Origin: Flavobacterium sp.
GTDB lineage: Bacteria; Bacteroidota; Bacteroidia; Flavobacteriales; Flavobacteriaceae
DNA length: 64,000 nt
Assembly (NCBI RefSeq): GCF_024305175.1
Contig: NZ_JAMWYY010000003.1
Location: 1 to 64,000, forward strand
Reading direction: 5' to 3'
In this document: positions 57,614 to 64,000 of the stretch, one piece after another
Layout: each line of letters opens with the position of its first letter
Position numbering within the stretch: the first letter of the stretch is position 1
Notes under the pieces: model-generated
Seen by the model: the letters and a program-made list of their open reading frames with translations, nothing else
Told to the model about the DNA's origin: nothing
The model's database searches: none
Position numbers and translations under genes: made by a program

Positions 57614-57648
57614 TGCCTTTCTGACTTATCGGAAAGGCATTTTTGTTT
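57614..57648 (+). terminator. Riboswitch-controlled intrinsic terminator
   Basis: TGCCTTTC (57614-57621) pairs with GAAAGGCA (57632-57639), followed by a T-rich run. Its loop contains ACTTATC (57624-57630), which can pair with GATAAGT (57572-57578), the 3' strand of P1. This gives the on/off switch: without SAM that pairing disrupts the terminator. A separate small hairpin, ATAATA/TATTAT, lies at 57593-57612. Confidence 0.88.
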
Positions 57649-57729
57649 TATGCCCTTCCGGTAATGGATTTGGATAGTTTTTTATAAAACTAAACAATGT
57701 TTAATTAAATTTTCTAAATCAAAAAGGAC

Positions 57730-58917
57730 ATGAAAGAGCAAACACAAACACTGCACAGCATACCTGTAGATGCATTAACGGGAAGCATATCGGTGCCCAT
57801 TTACCAAACCTCAACTTTTGTGCAGGAAGCGCCCGGCATACATAAGGGCTTTGACTATTCGCGCAGCAACAACCCCACCCGAAAAGCGCTGGAAGATTGT
57901 ATTGCCCAACTTGAAAACGGCAGTAACGGCTATGCGTTTGCAAGCGGGCTTGCCGCTATAGATGCTGTTGTAAAGCTGCTTGAAACGGGCGATGAAATTA
58001 TAGCTGTAGATGATATTTATGGCGGGGCATTCAGGCTGTTTACACACGTGTACCAAAAATTTGGCATTACCATTAAGTATGTAGATTCTACCAACAGTGC
58101 CAATATTGCAAATGCCATAAGTGCCGCAACAAAGCTTATCTGGATAGAATCGCCTACTAACCCTACCCTTAAAGTATCTGACATTGCTGCCATTGCGCAA
58201 ATAGCAAAAGCATATAATATATTGCTGTGTGTAGATAATACTTTTGCATCTCCGGCGGCGCAAAAACCCATAAACCTGGGAGCCGATATTGTGGTACACA
58301 GCGCCACAAAGTATATTTCCGGCCATAGCGACCTTATTGCCGGGCTTGTGGTAACGGCAACACAACAGCTTGGCGATAAGATAAAATTTATTCAAAATGC
58401 AAGTGGCGCCATACTGGCCCCTTTTGATAGCTGGCTGGTTATACGCGGTATAGAAACCCTTTCGCTGCGCATAAGGCAACACTCTGAAAATGCCCAAAAA
58501 ATAGCCGAATACCTACTGGAAGAAAAACTGGTAAAAAATGTGTATTACCCGGGTCTACCTTCGCACCACAACCATGAAATTGCTAAAAAACAGCAAAAAT
58601 ATTTTGGCGGGGTTATAGCTTTTGACCTGGCTATAGATGACAAAGAACTGGCATCTGCCATTGTTTCGGGGACAAAACTCTTTAAGTTGGCAGAAAGCCT
58701 GGGCGGTGTTAAAAGCCTGTGTTGCCTGCCCTGCGAAATGACACATAAATCTATCCCCGCAGAAAAAAGGTATAGCTCGGGGGTTACAGACAGCCTTATA
58801 CGCTTATCGGTAGGGCTTGAGGATGCAGATGACCTTATTGAAGATTTAAAACAGGCGTTTGCAACAGCTTTACAGCAAAAGAACGCAGTTGAAAACACAG
58901 TAGTAACAGCTAATTAA
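57730..58917 (+). CDS. Trans-sulfuration PLP enzyme (cystathionine gamma-synthase / O-acylhomoserine sulfhydrylase type)
   Basis: This 395-residue Cys/Met-metabolism PLP enzyme has LTGSISVPIYQTSTF at the N-terminus, FDYSRSNNPTR, FASGLAAIDAV, and the PLP lysine Lys194 in SATKYISGHSD. It either joins cysteine to an activated homoserine or sulfhydrylates it directly; sequence alone does not settle this. The location after a SAM riboswitch and before homoserine dehydrogenase favours methionine synthesis over cystathionine lyase activity. The N-terminus is a few residues shorter than usual. Confidence 0.92.
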   Translation: MKEQTQTLHSIPVDALTGSISVPIYQTSTFVQEAPGIHKGFDYSRSNNPTRKALEDCIAQLENGSNGYAFASGLAAIDAVVKLLETGDEIIAVDDIYGGAFRLFTHVYQKFGITIKYVDSTNSANIANAISAATKLIWIESPTNPTLKVSDIAAIAQIAKAYNILLCVDNTFASPAAQKPINLGADIVVHSATKYISGHSDLIAGLVVTATQQLGDKIKFIQNASGAILAPFDSWLVIRGIETLSLRIRQHSENAQKIAEYLLEEKLVKNVYYPGLPSHHNHEIAKKQQKYFGGVIAFDLAIDDKELASAIVSGTKLFKLAESLGGVKSLCCLPCEMTHKSIPAEKRYSSGVTDSLIRLSVGLEDADDLIEDLKQAFATALQQKNAVENTVVTAN

Positions 58918-58924
58918 ACCGGAA

Positions 58925-60148
58925 ATGTCGAGAAAAAATTTAAACATAGGGCTTTTTGGTTTTGGTTGTGTGGGGTATGGCCTTTATGAAGTACTGCAAA
59001 AAACACCGGGGCTAAAAGCCAATATCAGCAGGATATGCGTTAAAGATAAAAACAAGCCTCGTGAAATTGATTCACATCATTTTACGTATGATAAACATGA
59101 TATATTAAATGATGAGAGCATAAACGTTGTTGTGGAACTAATAGATGATGCCGATGCAGCATTCGAAATAGTGGCGGCGGCGCTTAAAAAAGGGAAAGCG
59201 GTAGTATCGGCCAATAAAAAAATGGTAGCCGAACATTTTGAAGAACTGCTGCAATTGCAAAAGCAATATAATGTGCCGTTACTGTATGAAGCGGCAGCGT
59301 GTGCAAGTATGCCAATAATACGTAACCTTGAAGAGTATTATGATAACGACCTTTTAGAATCTATAGAAGGGATAGTGAATGGCTCTACCAACTATATACT
59401 TACCAAAACCATACAGGAAAACCTGAGTTATGAAACAGCACTAAAACAGGCGCAGGATAAAGGTTTTGCAGAAAGCAACCCGTTGCTGGATGTAGGCGGG
59501 TTTGATGCCAAGTATAAACTGCTGATACTACTTGCCCATGCTTTTGGGCATATAGCAAAACCCGATGAAATTATAAATATTGGTATAGATAACATTGGAG
59601 CGCTTGAGCTTAAATATGCGCGAGAAAAAGGGCTTAAAATAAAACTGGTAGCGCAGGCCTATAAAAACCCAAATGGTAAGATAACTGCCTTTGTACTACC
59701 AAAATTTGTAGGCGCTGAAAACAGGCTGTATCATGTAGATGATGTATTTAACGGGGTAATTACCAAAACCGCATTTGCCGATACGCACTTTTTTGTAGGA
59801 CGCGGCGCAGGCGCGCACCCTACCGCATCGGCAGTACTATCAGATATATCTGCGCTTAGCTATGATTATAAATATGAATACAAGAAGATAGAGCGCGGCG
59901 AAGGCAGTGGCTTAACTCATGATGTATACCTTAAGGTATTGCTAAGGCACAGGCACGAAGATAATAGTATACTTAAAGACCATTTTGTAACTATTGAAGA
60001 ATCATATACCAATAACCATTCGGCATATGTTACAGGAGTTATTTCGTTAACTAACCTGAAACAAATTGGTGAATTGTTTGGCGGAACGTCTTTCATCCTT
60101 ATAGAAACCGTTACGGCACAACATTACCAGCCAGAACTTGTAAATTAG
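58925..60148 (+). CDS. hom: Homoserine dehydrogenase
   Basis: This 407-residue NAD(P)-dependent enzyme reduces aspartate semialdehyde to homoserine, the branch to methionine and threonine. Motifs: nucleotide-binding GFGCVG (residues 12-17), VSANKKMVAEH, IEGIVNGSTNYILT, and KGFAESNPLLDVGGFDAKYKL around residue 180 with the conserved E and D residues, the last split here by its length. A C-terminal ACT-like part is possible. There is no aspartokinase fusion. It is 7 bp after the PLP enzyme, so both are in the riboswitch operon. Confidence 0.94.
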   Translation: MSRKNLNIGLFGFGCVGYGLYEVLQKTPGLKANISRICVKDKNKPREIDSHHFTYDKHDILNDESINVVVELIDDADAAFEIVAAALKKGKAVVSANKKMVAEHFEELLQLQKQYNVPLLYEAAACASMPIIRNLEEYYDNDLLESIEGIVNGSTNYILTKTIQENLSYETALKQAQDKGFAESNPLLDVGGFDAKYKLLILLAHAFGHIAKPDEIINIGIDNIGALELKYAREKGLKIKLVAQAYKNPNGKITAFVLPKFVGAENRLYHVDDVFNGVITKTAFADTHFFVGRGAGAHPTASAVLSDISALSYDYKYEYKKIERGEGSGLTHDVYLKVLLRHRHEDNSILKDHFVTIEESYTNNHSAYVTGVISLTNLKQIGELFGGTSFILIETVTAQHYQPELVN

Positions 60149-60164
60149 TGTTTTGTTAATAGAG

Positions 60165-60210
60165 GCACCGTTAAAAGGCAGTTATACTTTTTAAGCGGTG
60201 CTTTTATTTT
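60165..60210 (+). terminator. Terminator of the methionine operon
   Basis: GCACCG (60165-60170) pairs with CGGTGC (60196-60201); a TTAAAAG/CTTTTTAA region extends it with small bulges. T-rich sequence follows. It overlaps the end of the convergent DUF1684 gene. Confidence 0.75.
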
Positions 60211-60800
60211 TTATATTCCTTCACCCCGGCCTTTACTTCTACCATAAGGTCATTTTGCTGTGGTGGTATTGGGCAGGAATATTGATAATTATAAGCACAG
60301 TAAGGGTTATAGGCTGTATTAAAATCGATGTAAATTATATCGCCTTCCGGTACTTTAAGGTCAATATACCTGCCACCGCCATAGCTGCCATTGCCCGAAG
60401 TAAGATCTGTAAACGGCAGGAAAAGATGATCTTTATACTTTTCTTTTTTAGTCAGTTCTACATTGCGGAACACATCCAGTTTGCAATCTTTACCCATTAG
60501 CGTAAAATGCAGTTCGCCATACTTAACATATATAGGCTTTCGGTCTGTAGTGGTAGGCATCTCAAATGGCTTTTCATCGGGGGTACGCACCAGTTTTGCC
60601 TGCACACAATACTGCATATCTACTGGATAAAAATCAAGCGATTTAAATTTTTTCAGGTCTTTTTCAGTAAGAGGCGATTCTGCAGGATTGGCATATTCTG
60701 CATTAAGCTGCTTTTGGTAAGCAACAGCAGCTTCTTCATAACATTGTGCCTGTACTGATAGTATCCAGAAAAAGGCTACCAGGGTAAGTATAACTTTCAT
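60204..60800 (-). CDS. DUF1684 domain-containing secreted protein
   Basis: This 198-residue protein has a signal peptide ending LSVQAQ. The family signature is dense in the C-terminal half: LFLPFTDLTSGNGSYGGGRY near 130-150, then IDFNTAYNPYCAYNYQYSCP and PPQQNDL. Two cysteines in the last block may pair. DUF1684 is widespread and highly conserved, but its function is not known. Predicted periplasmic. Confidence 0.92.
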   Translation of the reverse strand: MKVILTLVAFFWILSVQAQCYEEAAVAYQKQLNAEYANPAESPLTEKDLKKFKSLDFYPVDMQYCVQAKLVRTPDEKPFEMPTTTDRKPIYVKYGELHFTLMGKDCKLDVFRNVELTKKEKYKDHLFLPFTDLTSGNGSYGGGRYIDLKVPEGDIIYIDFNTAYNPYCAYNYQYSCPIPPQQNDLMVEVKAGVKEYKK

Positions 60801-60872
60801 GCTTTTGTATTAATAATACAAAAATAACAATTTGCCCGCTAATAGTCCCGGTTAGGTAGTGTTCAAAATATG

Positions 60873-60880
60873 TACCTTTG
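60873..60880 (+). promoter_or_regulatory. -7 promoter box that fixes the MFS start codon
   Basis: TACCTTTG fits TAnnTTTG and ends 19 nt before the ATG at 60900. It makes an in-frame ATG at 60870 impossible, because that would lie upstream of the transcription start. Confidence 0.5.
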
Positions 60881-60899
60881 CAGCTATAACCTTTTTAGA

Positions 60900-62117
60900 A
60901 TGTTCCGTCTCGCCATAAACCGTTACCTTAACAACTTCAGGGGCTTTAGCCGCGAAATATGGATACTTGCAGCCATTACCTTTATTAACCGGGCGGGCAC
61001 AATGGTACTGCCTTTCCTCTCTAAATACCTGAAGGAAGACCTGCATTTTGATTATGATGAAGTAGGTACGGTTATGGTGTTTTTTGGCTTAGGCTCTTTA
61101 ATTGGCTCGTGGCTTGGCGGCAAGCTTTCAGACAAAATCGGATTTTACAAAATAATGGTCTTCAGCCTGTTTACTACAGGCATTGCTTTTTTTGTTATAC
61201 AGCACGTTACGAGCTTTGTGGGTATGTGTGCCGCCATGTTTGGCATTATGGTTATTGCTGATATGTTCCGCCCTGCCATGTTTGTATCGCTTGGCGCTTA
61301 TGCCAAACCCGAAAACCGCACCCGCGCGCTTACATTGGTGCGCCTTGCCGTTAACCTGGGGTTTGCTGCCGGCCCTGCACTGGGTGGGCTTATAATACTT
61401 GGCATTGGCTATAAAGGACTCTTTTGGGCAGATGGTGCAAGCTGTATTATATCCATCACCTTGTTCTGGCTTTTGGTTAAAGAAAAAAAGAAACAACCCA
61501 CAGATACGGCCCATGCGGTTGTAACCAATAAATATCACAGCGTTTTGCATGACGGTCCTTATATGCTTTTCCTGCTCAGCAGCTTTTTAACCGCTGTAAC
61601 ATTTTTTCAACTGTTTACCACGCTGCCGCTATACCATAAAGAGGTTTACGGGCTAACAGAGTTTCATACCGGCTTACTTATGTCTTTAAACGGACTTTTG
61701 GTATTCGCGCTAGAAATGCCTTTTGTAGGCTACTTTGAGCGCAAAAAAGTGGCAAAGCTTAAAATTGTGCTGTGGGGCTCTTTCTTAATGGGATTAAGTT
61801 TTTATGTACTTCTTTTAAATGTATGGCTGGGTGTGCTTATAGTCGGGCTGCTTTTCCTCACTTTCGGCGAAATGTTTTGCTTTCCTTTCTCCAACTCTTT
61901 TGCTATGGGCAGGGCGCCACGAGGCCACGAAGGCAGATATATGGCATTCTACACCATGACCTTCAGCATGGCACATATAGTAAGCGCAAAAGCTGGTATG
62001 GGTATAATAGACGAATGGGGCTATAACACCAACTGGGTTGTTATGGGCAGTGCAGGCATGCTTGCCATGTTATGTATTGTGCTGTTACAATATAATTTAC
62101 GCAGTGAATATAAATAA
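60900..62117 (+). CDS. MFS transporter
   Basis: This 405-residue protein has twelve predicted transmembrane segments. The MFS signature loop between helices 2 and 3 is GSWLGGKLSDKIGF, and the second-half equivalent FVGYFERKKVAKLK. Helix 5-type NRTRALTLVRLAVNLGFAAGPALGG is also typical (shown as two blocks). The long central loop carries KEKKKQP. The substrate is unknown; drug/H+ antiporters and sugar transporters both have this shape. I chose 60900 because of the promoter box. Confidence 0.88.
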   Translation: MFRLAINRYLNNFRGFSREIWILAAITFINRAGTMVLPFLSKYLKEDLHFDYDEVGTVMVFFGLGSLIGSWLGGKLSDKIGFYKIMVFSLFTTGIAFFVIQHVTSFVGMCAAMFGIMVIADMFRPAMFVSLGAYAKPENRTRALTLVRLAVNLGFAAGPALGGLIILGIGYKGLFWADGASCIISITLFWLLVKEKKKQPTDTAHAVVTNKYHSVLHDGPYMLFLLSSFLTAVTFFQLFTTLPLYHKEVYGLTEFHTGLLMSLNGLLVFALEMPFVGYFERKKVAKLKIVLWGSFLMGLSFYVLLLNVWLGVLIVGLLFLTFGEMFCFPFSNSFAMGRAPRGHEGRYMAFYTMTFSMAHIVSAKAGMGIIDEWGYNTNWVVMGSAGMLAMLCIVLLQYNLRSEYK

Positions 62118-62139
62118 TTTACCTCTGCAATACAATATT

Positions 62140-62198
62140 TAACTAACGATTCAGTTATTTAACTATAAATATAGTTTGAAAACTAAAAAAATAGTTTT
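62140..62198. promoter_or_regulatory. Candidate BlaI-type operator dyads
   Basis: Three inverted repeats share AACT/AGTT half-sites: TAACT..AGTTA (62140-62157), AACTAT-AAAT-ATAGTT (62161-62176) and AAAACTA-6A-TAGTTTT (62179-62198). The last two overlap the promoter, where a repressor would block polymerase. This is inference from position and symmetry. Confidence 0.5.
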
Positions 62199-62205
62199 AG
62201 CTTTG
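62175..62205 (+). promoter_or_regulatory. Promoter of the BlaI-M56 operon
   Basis: TTTG (62175-62178), 19-nt spacer, TAGCTTTG (62198-62205). Spacing and both boxes fit the Bacteroidota consensus. Confidence 0.75.
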
Positions 62206-62224
62206 TTTATATAAATACTGAACC

Positions 62225-62584
62225 ATGCAAAAACTGACAAACAAGGAAGAAGAAATCATGCATATTTTATGGAAGCTGGAAAAAGCTTTTGTAAAAGATG
62301 TGCTTGCAGAAATTAAAGACGACAAGCCTCATTACAACACACTTTCTACCATTATAAGAAACCTGGAAGAAAAAGGTTATGTGGGCCATACGGCTTATGG
62401 CAACACACACCAGTATCATCCTGTAATAACAAAAGAAGAATACAGGCAGGGGTTCATGAACAACGCAATACAAAACTACTTTAATAACTCTTATAAAAGT
62501 ATGGTATCCTTTTTTGCGAAGGAAGAGAAGATAAGTGCAGAAGAATTACGCGAAATACTCGAAATGATCGAAAAAAAGAAATGA
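62225..62584 (+). CDS. BlaI/MecI/CopY-family transcriptional repressor
   Basis: This 119-residue winged-helix repressor starts KLTNKEEEIMHILWKL, then has the recognition region HYNTLSTIIRNLEEKGYV and a C-terminal dimerisation helix pair (EKISAEELREILEMIEKK). BlaI repressors are inactivated by proteolysis started by a partner M56 sensor. That partner starts one base after this stop codon, supporting the pairing and co-translation. The target genes beyond its own operon are not visible. Confidence 0.94.
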   Translation: MQKLTNKEEEIMHILWKLEKAFVKDVLAEIKDDKPHYNTLSTIIRNLEEKGYVGHTAYGNTHQYHPVITKEEYRQGFMNNAIQNYFNNSYKSMVSFFAKEEKISAEELREILEMIEKKK

Positions 62585-62585
62585 T

Positions 62586-64000
62586 ATGGAAAACCTTATC
62601 ATATACCTGCTAAAGGCATCGGGGCTGGTGGCTGTTTTTTATACAGCTTACTACACCCTGCTGAGAAAAGAAACTTTTTTTACCTCTAACCGCAGCTTTC
62701 TGCTGGCCGGGCTGGTAACATCAGCTGTAATGCCGCTACTGGTACTAACGCATACCGTATGGATAGAAGCTACAGAAAAAGTACAGGTACAACTAACGCC
62801 TGAGGAACTGCAACAATACCTGCAAATGCAACAAATGGCTGCGCTGCAAAGCGAACCGGAACCCATTAACTGGTATAATATAGCAGGTTATATTTATGTT
62901 GCAGTGGCAGTGTTCTTTTTGTTCAGGTTTTTATACCAGCTGTATTTAGTAAGGAAGATGCTAAAAGGTGAAAAAATCATTAAGCAAAATGGCTTTAAAT
63001 ATATTGATTCTGAAACTGTACAGTCGCCGTTCTCATTTTTCAGCTACATTGTTTATAATTCGAAGTTACTGACAGATAACGAACTCGAAAATGTACTAAG
63101 CCATGAAAAAGTACATAGCAGGCAAAAACATTCTGCTGATATGATAATCAGTAACCTGTTTTGCATACTGTTGTGGTTTAACCCTTTTATATGGTTCTAT
63201 AAAAAAGCGGTGGCACAAAACCTTGAATTTATTGCCGATGCAGAAGCCATAAAACAAATAGCCGATACCAAAGCTTATCAAAAAACATTATTAAAAATAA
63301 CAGTACAGCCCGAATGTACTGCAATCATCAATCACTTTTATCAATCATTAATCAAAAAACGAATCGTTATGCTTAACAAAAAACAATCTAAAACACGGAA
63401 CTCCTGGAAGTATGCCGCTGTACTACCGGTACTTATTGCCTTTATGGTTTTGTTTCAGCTCGAAGTAAGGGCACAACAGACGGAAGCGACTGAGAAATCT
63501 GTTTATATTGAAAGCACTAAAGTTGCCCTTGAAGTGAATAAAGACAGTAAAGACGAGGCGCTTGAAGCAGAGAAAAGTTTCTTTAAGTCGGAATATAATG
63601 TTGATGTTAATTTTTCCGCAATTAACCGTAATGATAAAGGAGAAATAACTGCCATAAAAGTTACCATTAACGATGGTACTGACGAGAGCGTGTACCAGGT
63701 TAAAGGCTCTAAGCCCATAAAAGCCTTCACGGTTGAACTGACTACAGACAATAACGGTAACGTTAAAACAGGCTTTGGCGTAGCGCAGGGGCTTAAAATC
63801 AGTGCAGGCAGTATTGATGTTAATAATACTGATGAAGATACCTTATTCCTTAACAGGCAGGATGTACTGAAAGACAGAAATGCAATCAGGAACAGGCAGG
63901 GCTTTGGAGAAACGGCTGTGCAGCAACCTGCAGCCGGTGACGGACACTGGACATTAAGCAGTTGGAAGTTTGGCGATAAAGATGCACTTGTAATTATAAA
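62586..64000 (+). CDS. M56-family metallopeptidase / BlaR1-like sensor (3' partial)
   Basis: The frame is open from the ATG at 62586 to the window end (471 codons). The first 300 residues form a membrane domain with helices near 5-25, 40-60, 95-115 and 180-205. The zinc motif HEKVH lies at residues 173-177, with a third ligand likely in the later EFIADAEAI block. Another hydrophobic helix follows near 280 (YAAVLPVLIAFMVLF), then a long extracytoplasmic beta-rich region that runs past the edge. It lacks the penicillin-binding sensor of classical BlaR1 in the part that is visible. It probably relieves repression by the BlaI-type partner; the signal is unknown. Confidence 0.9.
   Translation, partial: MENLIIYLLKASGLVAVFYTAYYTLLRKETFFTSNRSFLLAGLVTSAVMPLLVLTHTVWIEATEKVQVQLTPEELQQYLQMQQMAALQSEPEPINWYNIAGYIYVAVAVFFLFRFLYQLYLVRKMLKGEKIIKQNGFKYIDSETVQSPFSFFSYIVYNSKLLTDNELENVLSHEKVHSRQKHSADMIISNLFCILLWFNPFIWFYKKAVAQNLEFIADAEAIKQIADTKAYQKTLLKITVQPECTAIINHFYQSLIKKRIVMLNKKQSKTRNSWKYAAVLPVLIAFMVLFQLEVRAQQTEATEKSVYIESTKVALEVNKDSKDEALEAEKSFFKSEYNVDVNFSAINRNDKGEITAIKVTINDGTDESVYQVKGSKPIKAFTVELTTDNNGNVKTGFGVAQGLKISAGSIDVNNTDEDTLFLNRQDVLKDRNAIRNRQGFGETAVQQPAAGDGHWTLSSWKFGDKDALVII

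Overview
The window looks like chromosome of a flavobacterium (Bacteroidota, Flavobacteriaceae). The evidence is consistent across the 64 kb: several large secreted proteins carry C-terminal Type IX secretion (T9SS) sorting domains of types A, B and C; a TonB-dependent receptor is followed by two DUF4249 lipoproteins; promoters fit the Bacteroidota pattern TTG/TTTG-N(19-22)-TAnnTTTG; Shine-Dalgarno sequences are mostly absent; and there is a monomeric isocitrate dehydrogenase. No phage, transposase, CRISPR array or rRNA was seen.

Layout. 1-3.6 kb: the end of a DUF4159 gene, an AI-2E/PerM-family membrane protein, a tightly coupled SAM-dependent methyltransferase and a small secreted protein. 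3.7-4.1 kb: a tRNA cluster (Ser-GCT, Pro-TGG, Arg-TCT) with a good promoter and terminator. 4.3-28 kb: a surface-protein island of six secreted proteins. These are an SBBP propeller protein (type A), a protein built from a 372-residue composite super-repeat (type A), two paralogous SprB-like repeat adhesins (1630 and 2023 aa, type B), a secreted endonuclease I (type A) directly behind the larger adhesin, and a 2053-aa FN3/lamin-tail protein with a type C signal. The larger adhesin contains a perfect 462-bp in-frame tandem duplication. 28.3-30.6 kb: icd. 30.8-34.9 kb: TonB receptor plus two DUF4249 lipoproteins.

34.9-43.1 kb: thiamine diphosphokinase, uvrB, an AT-rich gap with a tRNA-3'-end-like sequence and a doubtful small ORF, a MscS-type channel, two paralogous esterases on either side of a TerB-like gene, and DUF1456 and DUF4269 genes. 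43.2-48.7 kb: a fused trehalose-phosphate synthase/phosphatase, sucC (minus strand), a small lipoprotein and lysA. 48.8-53.8 kb: an uncharacterised pair (small membrane-anchored protein plus predicted outer-membrane protein), hypotheticals, a Tat-type alkaline phosphatase and a YiiX-like lipoprotein/membrane-protein pair. 53.8-57.4 kb: nitronate monooxygenase, a T9SS-exported subtilase and a DMT transporter.

57.4-60.1 kb: a SAM-I riboswitch with its own promoter and intrinsic terminator controls a trans-sulfuration PLP enzyme and homoserine dehydrogenase, forming a methionine-biosynthesis operon. 60.2-64 kb: DUF1684 protein, MFS transporter, then a BlaI-type repressor translationally close to an M56 (BlaR1-like) metallopeptidase that runs off the window; AACT/AGTT dyads overlap that promoter and are candidate operators. 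The least explained parts are the adhesin/nuclease island, the tRNA-like relic beside the AT-rich gap after uvrB, and the heptamer-type intergenic repeat before uvrB.
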